Shown here in pieces: positions 11,578-24,765 of a stretch of DNA of 64,000 bases. The translations under genes and the position numbers were made by a program. A model generated the notes under the pieces. That model made no database searches and was not told the origin of the DNA. It was given only the letters and a program-made list of their open reading frames with translations. How positions within the stretch are numbered: position 1 is the first letter of the stretch; each line of letters begins with the position of its first letter. The stretch comes from Rhizophagus irregularis (lineage: Eukaryota; Glomeromycota; Glomeromycetes; Glomerales; Glomeraceae): assembly GCF_026210795.1 (NCBI RefSeq), contig NC_089439.1, positions 4,712,001 to 4,776,000 on the forward strand, given 5' to 3'.

Positions 11578-14500
11578 AATGAAAGATGAATTAAAAGAAT
11601 ACAAGATAAAAATTAACAAAATCAAAAATTTCTATTTTTCTTTTTTTTTAAAAAAAGTACAGTAAGGAGAAAATGAAAAAAAATAAAAATGAAAGATAAA
11701 AATGAAAGCTCCTCCTTTATTTATTAAAAAAATTCAATATAAATAATAATATAGACATTGTGATTTAGAAAAATTATTAATTAATTCGAAATCAATTTTT
11801 ATTACGATAAAATTCTGATTGGTGATATTGTTCAATCAATGATATAGAATTATGTCATTTCTCCCCATTGTTATATTGTTACAATGGTTGTTTGTCCGAG
11901 TTGACCCTGAAGATCTAATGCTCATGTGAATATCAATCATTATTTTTTATTAATTGATTTGACTTATATGGCTATATTGTAGTACTTACTGGTAGTGGTC
12001 AAAGCGGGTTTCGATCTATATTTTACGCATTAACATTACGTATAACAGATAACTTGATTTCTCCACTTAAATGTGTTTAACTCAGTTCTTATCAGTATAT
12101 CAGTATAGTATAAACGTGTCGTTTGGCGAATATTATTTAATCTACACTTAAAAAGAACAAGTTGTTACTATTGAAATGGTTAAATTATCTAGATAAATAC
12201 CTTTGCTCAAAGAAAAGAAAAAACGATAAATGATTTATTAATACTTTGAATAGATATTAATCTTTAATAGATTATACGATGTATAGTGAGTGGACTATAA
12301 ACAAATTATTAAACATGTAACAGATGAAATGGACTATTAAATTTTTTTTTAATAAACAATTAATATGTAAAAGCTTCTTTCCCTAGTAACCATGAAAGAT
12401 TTAATCAGAAACTCTGTTAATTCTTACTCTCGAAGATCTATTCCGAACGCTTTTTTCGCTTATAGAATGGCTTCCTTTTCTTTGAAATTTTTTTTAAGTT
12501 GTGAAGAGTAAATCGATAATAATGAAGTCGTAATATATTATTCCACTGTTCTATTGCATTCCTTTAATCGAACGAGAGTTAAACTGTTCTCGAACAAGAA
12601 TAAGTCAAATTTCTTTTTTATCTAATTCAAATGAGTATCATTTCCTACAACGTGTGCAACATATCACTAGATGAGTAAGATACAATCTTTAATCACATTA
12701 TCACATTCCATTTGTATTTTACTCCACTTGAATTACAGCTTGAACAATTTCGGTTGTGTCCAAGGCAAGTTACTGCAACTGCTAAATTTTCGTCTAGTCT
12801 CCTATCATGATGTTCATCATCGTTTCGCAATGTATTATGTTTCTTGGAGCTCGACCTTGAACCGGATTTATGGAAGAGGAACATTTAAATCTATTCATAA
12901 TTGTTGCTGACTTATTGAATATTTAGCAATAGATAAGAACAAATCATTGAAATTATTGAAATTAACTCTGTGGGATTGTTCTGTAATTATTTTCCACCGT
13001 AACGCTTTCTTTTTTAAAAGATTTCACTGGATACCATTAAAAGATCCCGTGATAGAAAACATGAAATCATCGAAAATAAGACCCTTACTTCGTTTGATTC
13101 GTCAAGTACATATTAGTCACGCAAATTCTTCAGTGAAAATAATGTGCACGTGCTGTCTGGTTTGATATATCCCGATTAAAACCGAAAAATATTTTCCAAT
13201 GGTGATACTGATGGCGACCTGTCATGCTTTGCTAAATAAATAACCAGTAAAATTATTAATAATGTACCAATGTTCGTGTTCGAAAACAAACATGTTTTAT
13301 ACTATTTGGAATATTAACAATATCATTTCCTTCATTTCCTTCATATAAGTACCATTTATTTGACTTTCCTATGTGAAGTCTTTATAGTATTTGAAGAACT
13401 CTTGGTCCTTAAAGGTCGAAGAGGTTTACTTGATGTAGTAACTCGTATCGCACTTTAAAAATGCTGTTAACTAAATCCTCAAATGTCTATGAATTTTAAA
13501 TACTTTCATAGCTTTTCATATTCCTTAGACGACAGTATAATATGACACACTAAGCGACTTGTGTTCATAATAGGCGCAAAAAACAGCAAAAAATATAAAG
13601 ACAGAAAAATTGGGTAAAACTATCAAAACAATATTGTATTCTTTTTCTTATTGAAATTTGTTTTTAACTTGCTGTATAATATATTTAATTAGCGTAAGTT
13701 TGAACATTGAATTTGTAAAAGGTGCAGACTCAAAAATTGTGTTCTGGGGAATTTATTTCGTGTTTTAAATCCAATTAAAGAAAGTTAAATGTGAATCCTT
13801 TTTTCTTTCGTTCAAGCTGTACAACGTGGAAATACATTTTCGCGGCAAAATTTAAATAAAAAGCGAGTTCGTCTTACCTCTACGTTGAACAATAAAAAAA
13901 GTTTCCACAACTTCTCGAACTTGGGAAAAAAACTAATTACGTTTTACTTATCTCTGTTTACTTTTGATGAGTGTTCCAAGAACTATTTTTTATAGGAGCA
14001 TAAGTCTGCATTAAGTAATATACTACTTTAGAGCTCTGTTTACAAATTTTCTCGCAGGTCTATAGTCCATACTTATATGTAAGAGTAGTTATTTAGCTTA
14101 AAAAGACTATATGTAAGCATAACTGTATCAATGCCATTTTACAATAAGAATTGATACAAGTTTATTTTTTTTTTAATTAAATTCGCCAAGAAGTACTAAT
14201 GTTAACTAAATATGTTTATCTATGTATAATTTTAAGCGTAAATAATAATAAAAATGAATAAATTTAAATAAGGTAAGCAATAATTACCCTTTCTATAAAA
14301 CTTACATATTCGTTAACGATAACGTTTTTATCTAGATCATGTCTCTTACAAATTCAAAAGTGAAAAGTTGTGTGGCAATTTGACAAAAGTTAGATAAGAT
14401 ACTACTAATGATTATGCTAAACTTTATAAAGTAAGTAATATTTAGTCTTAATCATTGTTTTAGCTTATGTTTATATTAGGTAATCACTTGTGGTAGCGAG

Positions 14501-14732
14501 TTAAAACACGTTGTTATTTAGAACTATACCATTTAATGCGCATGTGATTATATTGGAAAAGAGCTTTTATTGCGGTCTGAATTTTGTACAAAACATCTGT
14601 ATTTTATATCCAACAGGTGAGAGGCACACTATTTTTACTTGATTGGTTTATACTTTTTTTATTTTAAAACTTTTGGAAATTATAAAAAACAAATTTTTTT
14701 AAGAAAATATTTTATATTTTACTTGAGATAAA
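11578..14732. other. long intergenic stretch, no gene recognised
   Basis: Three kilobases without a gene I can support. A minus-strand open stretch at 12693-12884 has a polar, His/Asn/Ser-rich product and could be a fragment, but it lacks splice partners. A T-run followed by an A-run occurs near 11501 and again near 11641. Nothing else stands out. Confidence 0.45.
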
Positions 14733-15000
14733 AAAAAGAAAATAAAAAAAATGACAAAAAGAAATATAATATTTTCAATACTATGGATCAACCAATACTA
14801 TTTTTTTTTTTTAATTTAGAAGGGGAATTTTGGTGATTCTGGACCTCTCGGTTCACAGTAACAGGTAAACTAAAGATAAAAAAAAGAAAATAAAAAAAAA
14901 GAAACATATATTTTTTAATACTATGGATCAACCAATACTATTTTTTTTTTTTAATTTAGAAAGGGGAATTTTGGTGATTCTGGACCTCTCGGTTCACAGT
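14733..15000. repeat. tandem duplication of a gene's 3' end
   Basis: Two copies of a block of about 125 bp: 14733-14859 and 14877-15000. Each contains CTATGGATCAACCAATACTA, a poly-T run, the last codons of the minus-strand gene (AGAAGGGGAATTTTGGTGAT or with one more A) and CTCTCGGTTCACAGT. The right copy is part of the gene; the left copy is an orphan terminal exon fragment in the 3' flank. Confidence 0.85.
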
Positions 15001-15640
15001 GAGGCTCAATAACTTGTAATCTATGGGTATTGGTTTGAAGAGGTTGAAAAAGGGGTGCGAGAGTATCATTTAAAATATTTTGAATCCTCATAATATTGTT
15101 AGAGGAGGCAGATTCTTCACCATAATCGGTATTGGACGAGGCCGGCGATGCGTAACTCGAGAAAGTGGTAATCGAGGTCTGATCGTCATCATCACTTTTA
15201 TTCGGCTGTTCTTCGCTTTCATAATTTGATTGAGGTTTAATTGTCGAACTCTCTTCAATGGACGTAGAAGATGCGGAAGAAGATTTTTCTTCTACAGAAG
15301 ATGTAGAAGGCGTGGAAAAAGAAGGTTTGACTTTTGATTTTTCTTCATTTCTTTTGCTTAAAATTTACGTAAAAAAAAAAAGAAGAAAAGAAATTATTAT
15401 TAGAATTGTAAAAGAAAAAAAAATTATTTTTAGAATTGTAAAAAAAAAAAAATCTTACTAAAACTGTCTAGATGTGCCACCAAATTGTCCCTTGGATTCT
15501 GAAGTTGTGAAAACTTTATATTCTTCAGTTGTTTCTTTCTGTATAAATTAAAAATTCTGAGTTAGAAAAAAAAAAGAAAAAGAAAAAAGAAAAAAAAAGG
15601 TAAAATTAATAATTTAAATGTTTATCATTACCTTAGACAT
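14951..15640 (-). CDS. small three-exon Ser-rich protein
   Basis: Predicted exons: 15640-15632 (MSK), 15538-15459, 15356-14951; 495 coding bases and 164 residues, all junctions in frame. It shares its layout with the 6.0-kb and 10.8-kb genes: a 9-12-nt first exon, a short second exon ending in phase 2, and a large last exon. The protein is polar, rich in Ser, Glu and Asp through the middle (a poly-Ser/Glu segment and an Asp run), with a short hydrophobic patch near the C-terminus and an end rich in Pro and Phe. No signal peptide or membrane segment. Not recognised; probably intrinsically disordered. Confidence 0.6.
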
Positions 15641-17173
15641 TTTGAAATTTTGAATAATTTTTTGAGCAATTTTTGAATGAATTTTTTGAACAATTTTTTT
15701 TAGAAATAAAAAAATGAAAAAAAAGATGAGGTCTAAAAATTTCGATTTATATAGATAAAAAAAAAAATGGGGGATCTGAAAAAGTTGTTTATCCGCGACA
15801 AATATTGTGCTCATTTTAAGCAATATTCTTATTTTTTTTTTATTTATATTTGTAATATATCGTCGATTTAAGTAAGAATAAAGAATAATGATCAATGAAC
15901 TTTAAATTTTTTTTTCGTGGGACATTTATTAATTAATTGCATCATTATTTTAATAACAAACAAATAAACAAGTTATAAGACTACTTCAAATCCTCTTCAA
16001 ATCCTAATTGAGCAAGAAATATCCAACAGTACCAACAGTACCATTGTACGGAAAATGCAGAATCGCTTCTAAATCGCGTAATTTTAAGCTAATGAATGAC
16101 TCATTACATATTTTATTTGTAAATTTATCAAATAAAACAAATAAACAGCCTGATCAACAGTTTCATTAAACAGATAAAAGTGGTTCTTAATAAAAAATAA
16201 GGTTTTTATCAATTAACATATCCCTTGTGATCTCGTATACAATGGAAGATCTTTACACAATGATATGAATCATGTGTTTGTGAGATACAGGCTCACTAAT
16301 TTTTTTTTCATAATTATTATTTTAACTAAAAACGGCTAGAACGTTTATAACAAACAAATCTTTATTGTTTTATGACCCACAAAATACGCCAGATTTTGGC
16401 TGAAATCTAAATGAACCTTATTGAACCTTATATATTTAGATTAGTTTTTTTTAAACTATTATATATAAAAAAAAAATTTTTTTTTTCAATTATTAAAATT
16501 ATTAAATTGTATTATCTGATCTTTACGTGATGATATTATAGATCAATTTCCGTATATTTCCATTAATATATCATTTACATTAATAAATACTGTATCATTT
16601 CTATAAATATATTAAGTATAGACCTCTATGTAATCACCTAATTTCCGCACGGTATAAAGGGTTTAAATATATTATTCTTTCTTAAAAAGTATTTTATATA
16701 TTAAAAAAAAAAATCAATTGGAATTAATTCAAAAATAGCTACAATAATTTATTATTAACAATTAATATTGTCCATAGAATAGGATAGGATAATCGGATAG
16801 CAATGTTTGCAATATTGGTTTAATTATGTGTATAAAAGGTATAAAAGGGGGAGCCATAAACAAATCTAATTTGACGTTACCCGCGAAATCTGAATTATAA
16901 TGTTTACTTTCTTTTATCGGCATCTATAAGTTATATACGAGCATTATATACACCATAAGGTTTTAAAGTTCTTCTTGTCATTCCTGATTTCCTGTCCTTC
17001 TATAAAACTACTGAATTTTAACATTTTGTCTTTGTAATTATTATAACATCGTTAAAATTAATTCAACTTGTAACGTAATTATTAGAAATCGCTCCAACCA
17101 AAATAACTTCACTATCAGACTGGTTGTCATTAACACAAATATGCCCTTTACGGTGAAAATCTACTCATCCCAT
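15641..17173. other. no gene recognised
   Basis: AT-rich intergenic sequence with several T/A homopolymer tracts (for example 15740-15770 and 16462-16490). No supported exon on either strand. Confidence 0.5.
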
Positions 17174-17776
17174 CTATATACTTGTAGTAACATTATTTCC
17201 CCTGAGATTTATACATATAATATACAGTATAGTACTCGATAATCGGTTCTTGGTATAGTCATGCTGTAACTCCTGTGACAATCGTGATTCCTGCGACTGA
17301 TGTCGCTGAATCTTGGCGTAAAGTTGGTTGTTATCGCGACCGAATTCTTGATTATCTTCCATTAATACGTTGTAATCTATAATAGGAATATTGATTCACA
17401 ATAAAATATTACTATATTTAAAGGTAATACATTCCGTATACAAAAAGTGAACATCAATAACTGAAATACTGGTATATACTGGAATATTAAGCCTTTCTAG
17501 CCCTTCTAGCTTGTGTGTACCTGACTACGCAAAACAGAACCAATCTCTTGTAGTATTTCGGGAATTCACCCATGATGTGTTTTTAAACTATTGAACATTA
17601 TCAATGTATCTTTGATACTAGTCTATGTGGATAATGACGGCCTCAAGAGGTCAACTCTTTTCTCTGAAATAGCGAAAAAGGATTTCATATATCATATTAC
17701 CAATGCTGTAAGAAAATTATTCGGAATAAACCTGACAGACACGGACGCACGCTCCTATTCGTACTTTTGCAACTGA
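17174..17776. other. two short coding-like fragments, unrecognised
   Basis: 17174-17362 on the minus strand encodes a Gln-rich polar stretch (NNQLYAKIQRHQSQESRLSQ). 17610-17776 on the plus strand encodes about 50 residues of mixed composition (LFSEIAKKDFIYHITNAVRK). Neither has clear splice partners or a convincing start. They may be single surviving exons of dead genes. Confidence 0.25.
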
Positions 17777-17989
17777 CTGATCAATTTATTCGTTGTAGTT
17801 GCTTACATTAATTAAATCAATAAAAAATATAAACAGGATCATTGAGGGCATCCTTAACTGATTCACTTTTGACTAAATTTGACGATACCAATTCTTCCGC
17901 TTAGGAGATTAAATGTTGTAGCTCAATTCCTGCTCGCGATTTTCCTATTCCTGATCCACCAGGAATCAAAATGAAATGATGATTGCTAC

Positions 17990-18330
17990 TCAAGCATTTG
18001 AGATAATTATCTTTGCAATCTTATCCATAGCTTGTTTACAATCATAGAACTCGTGATTAAAAACTTGTTGATAAGGAGAGGTTGGTCGTCGAGAAGTAGC
18101 GATTATGTGGTGGCTAGAAGGATGAACGACGAATGAAAAACGAGAAATGACTACATATCTCTTATTCGAGAGGTAAATTACCAGTGGTGGGATGATTGTG
18201 ATGTTGTGGGTGTTAGACACTGCAAATTTTTGATTATCTAATTCGCCTCGAAAATATTCTTCAAACGGTTCTTGAAGTTCCTTTTCTTTTCCATGAAGTT
18301 TTTACAATATCTTCTTCAGTAGAAACAATT
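17990..18330 (-). pseudogene. decayed gene fragment, unrecognised
   Basis: The minus strand is open from about 18290 to the stop at 17990 without a usable ATG at the front, and codon content looks coding (acidic start ELQEPFEEYFRGELDNQKF, then a Val/Ile/Ser-rich part, then CKQAMDKIAK). The frame seems to continue upstream in another phase near 18300, which points to a frameshift. I do not recognise the family. Confidence 0.35.
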
Positions 18331-18399
18331 TTATCTTTGATTCTTTTTTCTCGACATTAGCTTCGAAGGTTTCAGTTTGCGCATGATAAAAGCATCAAC

Positions 18400-19915
18400 A
18401 TTCCTATGACAGATAAAATTCATGATATTTCCAACCTTAACAACGTCAAGTTATATCTACTATTACCAAGTACGGTACATCTTTAGGTCTCTTAGAACGC
18501 AACAATTGAACGACGGTTCTACTTCAATGATATAGCTATAAAAAGTGAGCGAAGCAATATATTGGAATTATTTAACCTTTAACATGTTTTATATTAATAA
18601 TTCTTCTTGTGAAAAATAACATTTTCACTTCAATAATAATGTAATAAGTTTAAAAATAGAATTTATTTTTAAAATAAAAAAGTACTTCACTTACCCAAAT
18701 AGTAAAAAAATCGTTAAAAGTAATCTTGTTTGATATTATCCTTACATATTGAATATTGTTAAGGACAGTGCATTTTGTTAACATCAAAAGTTTATTTTCG
18801 ACGAATAATACAATTCTGAGACGGTTTAAAAAACAAAGACAAACAAAGACGTATTTTCGATAACGACTTTTTTGTTTTTTGTACATGTAGTACAAATGAT
18901 TATCTAATCTAAATCTCAGAAACAGAAAATTGGAAAAATTATAAACTATCAACTTTTAAACTTCCTCAGTTTCATACCACGTTTTCAATCATTTATGAAG
19001 GTACCGTATCGTATATTCTATAAGAATTAATTCATACTAGTAAAGTTTGATGATAATTGATTTGAGTAAACATATTGTTGGAATAAAAAATTAGAGGAAA
19101 ATGACAAGTAAGTGATAAATTAAAAATATTTTCTCCGATAATTATTTATAAATTACTTATATTTTTATCACATTATCATTATTAGCGGACAGAGTATTCT
19201 TATCATTAGTGAATAGAGTATTATCATTAGCGGGATGAGAAGATATTATTAGTGAGATTAATATCATTGAGTAGTACACTAGAAATTGAAAGCATATTTA
19301 GACTTCCAAATCTTCCAATTCCAATATTACTTCCAATTCCAATAAAATTATTGAAGCTCCCAATGAACATCACTGCCATTGAGTATTGTTATTAATTGAC
19401 GCTCGCATAAGTAAGGAAATGTATAAGATTATAAGAGACTAAATTGTTGGTCCTCACGCTAGTTTTCTCCAATAATATTTGCAAAAAGTAGTATATAATC
19501 CGCTATGTCTATCATTTTACTTTGTCTATTAATTTGTGATATATTATTCAGAGAAACTTTCGTTTGAAACGGAAAAATAACATACGGCGATATTATTCAT
19601 TCTAGAGAAGAACATAACGTTAAAAGGTTTTATGATCATTCAAATGTATTGTCAACGCTTTCGTTTCGGCATTTTTTTCAGCGAATGGGCCGAGAAAGAA
19701 AAAATTGGAAAATTTATTTTCAGGAGAAGAAAGAGAAGTTATGTAAAAAAAAAATAGATCAATTGATGGGTTAATTAAAGAGGAGACATCGAAGATGATG
19801 ATGGAAATATTCCAAGAGATGAATATGAAGATTAAAGAGATCAAAAGTCAAAGTCTCATACTAAAGAATCTTTAAGCTTGCGCGCATATTTTAACGAAGC
19901 ATTGGTATTGACAAA
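18400..19915. other. no gene recognised
   Basis: AT-rich sequence. Short direct repetition of ATTATCATTAG(T/C)G motifs at about 19170-19240 and of TTCCAATTCCAAT at about 19310-19340. No supported exon. Confidence 0.45.
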
Positions 19916-20090
19916 TCAGCTCTGATGTAGCCCGCAATCCTTAGCAGTTGAAGTAGGAGATGAAATTTGTATAACCGACTTAATCCAACCAGCTATAGTA
20001 TCAGCAGCTTCAGGGGAGTAAGGTTGCCTTGGGCATCGACCTTTATTACCCACATCAACATACATCTTTGACGTAATTGAAACATTTGAC
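19916..20090 (-). pseudogene. possible tyrosine-recombinase (Crypton/DIRS-type) remnant
   Basis: The minus strand encodes about 55 residues including YSPEAADTIAGWIKSVIQ and then STAKD. This resembles the segment before the catalytic box in fungal tyrosine recombinases of Crypton/DIRS elements (a DTIxxWIK helix followed by a Ser/Thr-rich loop). A stop follows and no catalytic HxxR or final Tyr is visible, so any element is dead. The match is by memory of the family pattern only. Confidence 0.3.
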
Positions 20091-22280
20091 ATCATCTAAA
20101 GGAGTTGAGGATAATGCATAAAATAATTTATGATATGCAATAATAATCATTTAAATCGTTTAATCATATTAAATAGATATAGATTTTAATCAATCAACTG
20201 AAAAGATTAGATAATTATTAATTATTAAAATGTTCAGTTAAATGTATATTCTAAAAGCCTACCTCAAGGATCAGCTACAATTGCTTCACCTAATCTCAAC
20301 AATTCAAAAAAATCCGGCTGTTTATTATCTGGTAAATCTCGGAGAATGAAGATCGGAACCGTTGATAATAATGATGCTGTATTACCACACTTATAATTTA
20401 TTCAACGCGAACAAGTGCCACGAACACCTCTATCTTACTGTACTATGCACATCAACGACTTGTAGAAGAATCATCAGGAGATAACATTCAATGTTATTAT
20501 AATTTTTTATCAAATATGATAATCCTAGTTTATCGGACATTATCATGATGAATCTACTGATATTGATAAACTGTATGAGTGAATTTATATATCTTACTCT
20601 CTATGAAATTACTTTTAATTCAACTAGAATCATTCTCAACAAATAATACCGAGACAATTAATTTTGGATTGACGAGAAAAATCAAAGATTGTTTATATTG
20701 AGCTAAAAGTGGTATTGTACATATACTTAATAATAGATACAATATCAATAATAAATGTGGTAAATTCTGACATTACTCTATCGTGATTATTACTTACAAA
20801 CATTTAGTGAATTAATTAATTTTAATCAATTGAAACAAGTCGTATTTGAATTAAATCGATTAGAAGATGTGGATTTATTCTTATAAATCTGAAGAGAGAA
20901 GAAGAGCACATAGTGAAGAGGCAATCTAGTTCATTATATAGTAATAAGAAGCACGTATATCTTTGTTTACGATTGGAAACGTATAAGGGGATGATTACAA
21001 AATGTAGTTAAATCACTACATATTTGCATATGTACATATCACATGTGATTGACTGGGTTTAACATCATGATTTCTTCTTTATTTATGGATACACAAGATT
21101 AAATTTGAAATAACATAATTACATAAGATCATGTAATCAAAGCGTGGGATTACAAATTGGCAACTCGGAACAACTTCAAAAAGTCCACAAATTATTTATT
21201 TATTTCAAATATCTGTCGATTATTTTTTTTAAAAAAATGATTGTATGTATTACAAAATTAAAAATAACATTTGTCTAGTGCAACAAGCTAATATATTTGA
21301 AGAATGTTGATCGACTAATCGACAGTACTATTATGATTTCCGCTTCTTTATCTGATGATGGTACAGATATCTGACGAAAAGTATCAGATTTTCTTGAAAC
21401 ATATTGAGAAAACAATACTTTGCTTACTAAATTTTCATATGATTGTTTATTTTCAATGGAATATTACCTTTTTTGCATACATTGAATGCACTTAAATTAA
21501 TGCTAAGCCCAAAAACTTTAAATTTTATGGGGGTTCATCATTACATCATTACATCATTATTAAACTAAACCAACCCAACCCAAATTTAGAAAGATCCCCT
21601 TGTGAGAAATTTGTCCATTATATTTGTTTTTTCATTTAAAAAATAATGTTAATAAAGTGTATAACAGATAAGGTTAATAATTTTTTAAAAATAAGATGCA
21701 TCTGGGCAATGAGGGGGAAAAAAAAATCTTATATCCAATAGAGACAATAAATAAACTTTTAGTTTTGTTTTCGCGGGATAGTTTGGTGAATTTTTTTGTT
21801 ACCATTTCCACGTTTAAAAAAAAAGGAGTTCGCAATAATACATTGAAGATCTGTGATAACAACGGTACGACACTTGTAATTTGCCGTAGCGCCCTTCGTT
21901 ACAATGAAAATCAGATGCACTTAAGGTAATTGGAATAACAGATAATGGATAATGTGATCATAACAAAGTTACAGGTACTATGATTGTCATTTTGATTAAA
22001 AAAAAAAGCCCGATTGGATATTTTTCTCCGAAACATGTTTACAAATTCTTTTAAACTAATAAAGGGAACGGTAAAAGTATCTGATACGAACTTTACAAAC
22101 AAACAAATGCTTTAATTTAATCTTACACAAATGCATTACAAAAGGATATAAAAACGATCATTTTTCCTCCGTGAAAATGTAGATATTATTTCTCCTTTTT
22201 TTTCTCAAGAACGAAGAAATAATATCTTTCTTTTTTAAAAAAATTAAAAATTTTTTTTTTAAAAAAAATTATTTATAAAA
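20091..22280. other. no gene recognised
   Basis: Mostly AT-rich intergenic DNA. A minus-strand open piece near 20275-20400 (ending LRLGEAIVADP) could be another dead-gene fragment. Direct repetition of TTACATCA occurs at 21540-21558. Open frames at 21674-22102 on both strands look like chance. Confidence 0.4.
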
Positions 22281-23785
22281 ATGTCATCACTTATCACCCC
22301 GCAAATTGATAATACTATTAAGGAGCTTGTAGAAGAGTTGGGCCATAATTCCCACTTTTGTGAAATGATTTGTGAAAAAGTCAATGAACAATATGCTACA
22401 AATTTTACTTTGAACCAAGTCCGTCAACAGTAAGTAGATCATTATTTACAATTTATTAATTAATCAATTATTTATTTGTTTTATTTGCTCACTTGTAATT
22501 TAGTTTGAAAGACGAGTTACAAGTAAAAATACCACAAAATAGAGGTGAACCCTTCACTAAGGAGATTGACAATTCTATTAAAGAATCTATGGAAAAGTTT
22601 GCTCAATCATCCAACCCATATGTGAAGGTTAGCGATAATATTAATAAACTATATGATACGAACTATACCTCAAAACAAATTCGTCAACGGTAAGAAAACT
22701 ATTATTTACAATTAATTTATTATTTATTCATTTATTCATGTATTTTGATTCTATTGTAATTTAGTTGGATAAGTAAACTCAATACAGATCGTAAGTATAA
22801 CTTCACATTTTCTTTTAATGTTATTCTTTTTAATTTGATTTGACGAAATTTTTTTTCAAATGAATATTCTTCTTCTCTATCTCCACTGAACATTATTTTT
22901 CTAGTTTGTCATGATTCTCTTAGTGAGGTTGAAAAATCATTTATCGTCCAATGGGTTGAAAGTAAACCACAAGGGGATACAATACCTTGGAAAGAATTAA
23001 TTCCCTTGATGGAAACAAAATTCGAGAAATTGCGCTCCGAAAATATGGTAAAAAATTTCTGGAACCTACGAAAAAGAACTCAAGCAAGTACTGAATCGAA
23101 ATCGGAAACCGATAACTCAAGGAAAAGAAAAAGAAGTCCTAAGTTGAAAGAGAAAAGTGAAAAACAACAAAAAAAAGTTTGTCATGAACTTACTACTTTT
23201 GAATATGAAAATGAAAAGTATATCAAATCTTCACCACCAAATGGAGATTCGAATGCAAGACCGATGGATACTTCACCCAAAAGTGAAGAGAATATCATTC
23301 ATTCACCTCCTTTAAACGCAAGACAGATGGAAACTTCCTTCAAAAGTGATGAGAGGATTCATTTACCTTCTTTGAACGCAAGACCGATGGAAATTTCATT
23401 TGAAAGTAAAGAGAGAATTCATTTACCTCCCTTGAACGCAAGCCCGATGGAAATTTCATTTGAAAGTAAAGAGAGAATTCATTTACCTCCCTTGAACGCA
23501 AGCCCGATGGAAATTTCATTTCAAAGTAAAGAGAGAATTCATTTACCTCCCTTGAACGCAAGCCCGATGGAAATTTCATTTGAAAGTAAAGAGAGAATTC
23601 ATTTACCTCCCTTGAACGCAAGCCCGATGGAAATTTCATTTCAAAGTAAAGAGAGAATTCATTTACCTCCCTTGAAAGCAAGACCGATGGAGATTTCTGA
23701 AGAGAACACACCTCCATCAAACAGAATGGAAATCTTATGCTGGGCTGCTGCTGAGGCGTACAAACGTGATTACCCCACTAAGTAA
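22281..23785 (+). CDS. Myb/SANT-like protein with duplicated first domain and 20-residue repeat tail
   Basis: Predicted exons: 22281-22429, 22504-22689, 22765-22790 (26 nt), 22905-23785; 1242 bases, 413 residues, all in frame. Two copies of an N-terminal helical domain (ending TLNQVRQH and TSKQIRQRW) are each followed by a phase-2 intron. The 26-nt microexon supplies the Trp helix, and the last exon begins with a CHD motif and holds a second Myb/SANT-type domain with spaced Trp residues (QWV, IPW, NFW). A basic patch (KRKRSPKLKEKSEKQQKK) looks like a nuclear signal. The tail is seven repeats of about 20 residues. Likely a nuclear DNA-binding protein; target unknown. Confidence 0.75.
23252..23698 (+). 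repeat. 60-bp coding minisatellite
   Basis: About seven units plus a partial eighth. From 23375 the period is exactly 60 bp and units differ by one or two bases (GAA/CAA giving Glu or Gln alternately; AGACCG/AGCCCG). Each unit encodes a 20-residue block ending SKERIHLPPL. The regular Glu/Gln alternation in the last four units suggests spread as a 120-bp double unit. Confidence 0.9.
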
Positions 23786-24369
23786 TAATGAAATAGTTCG
23801 GCTGTGCCGATCTATTCCCTTTAAAATGTATATAATTTTAATTTACAAGTTATTATTTATTTAGGGTGTTACTATTATTTTAATTGTTATTAAAAATTTT
23901 TTCCCTTTTTGGATTGTTTTTTTCGTGCTATTAATGGTCTATAATTTTTTCACTATTATTCTATTAAATAAAAAGTAATTTTGTTTGATAAAATTTCTTT
24001 TTTTTTTACAATGTGGTATCAAATATATTGATTTGAGTTCTTCAAACAAATTATTAGGAAAGTTAATGAATTGAGACTTACTCTCAAATGAAATATCTTG
24101 AAAATCATTCAATTCAAAAGTAAACTTGATCGCATACATTCATAAACCTATTAAAAAATATTATTTAATCGTATTAAATCGGATTAAATCGTGTTAAAAA
24201 AAAAGTTTACATTAAAGATCACAGCCAGAACTCGATATAACGACTATGCGTATAACGTTAAGATTTTTACTTTATAAATTTTTAAATAGACATCATGTCG
24301 AGATCTAACTGTATGTTAAATAAAAATCAGATTTCTTACCCAATAAAAGATAAAATCTATAAAGAAAAT
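23786..24369. other. no gene recognised
   Basis: 3' flank of the repeat-tail Myb-like gene. AT-rich, with a short AAATCG/GTATTAAATCGG repetition near 24165-24195. Confidence 0.5.
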
Positions 24370-24765
24370 TCACAGCATTTCATCTTTCATTTTTAGAAGA
24401 TCCAAGAAAAAAGAAAAAGCATGTTTGTTAGTTGAGTTGACATACTGAAACAAAAAATTACTTTTTAAAAAAAAAATAGACCGAATATATTACCTCAAGA
24501 CCATTCCAAGAAGCTTCCTGAAAAAGAGAATAGACGAAACCCCTAATGTCATTCTTAAAATACAATTTTGTGTAGATGTTGAACGAACATGCCGCAACAA
24601 TCGTATATTCAAAACGAAAAACAACGTTAATGTCGTCATAAAACAAAATAAAATAAACATACCACAAACTTGTTCAAATAAACCATAGACTCGTTCTTGG
24701 AATAAAGAATAAACGAAAACATCCCATGAGTTTCCAAGGACTGGACTGAAACTGAGAAACATTCC
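24370..24765 (-). CDS. possible partial gene with a 24-nt internal exon
   Basis: Three minus-strand pieces join in phase 0: an open stretch ending at 24663, a 24-nt piece 24517-24494 bounded by CAG and GTAATA, and a terminal exon 24444-24370 ending in TGA. The joined product includes FVEASWNGLEYVNSTNKH and a hydrophobic stretch before an acidic end. The 5' end is not resolved; an acceptor near 24740 is possible. The first piece and the intron before the 24-nt exon carry a related ACGAAAC/TTCC motif, so part of this is an old duplication. Family not recognised; it may be a gene relic. Confidence 0.35.

Noticed and set aside
23340..23720. 126-codon minus-strand frame antisense to the 60-bp repeat
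   Set aside because: A shadow of the repeat in the plus-strand gene; it has no support of its own.
24458..24762. Two overlapping minus-strand frames sharing FVYSLFQE, read as one hydrophobic protein
   Set aside because: The shared motif comes from an old duplication of DNA; the spliced reading in another frame explains the splice signals better.
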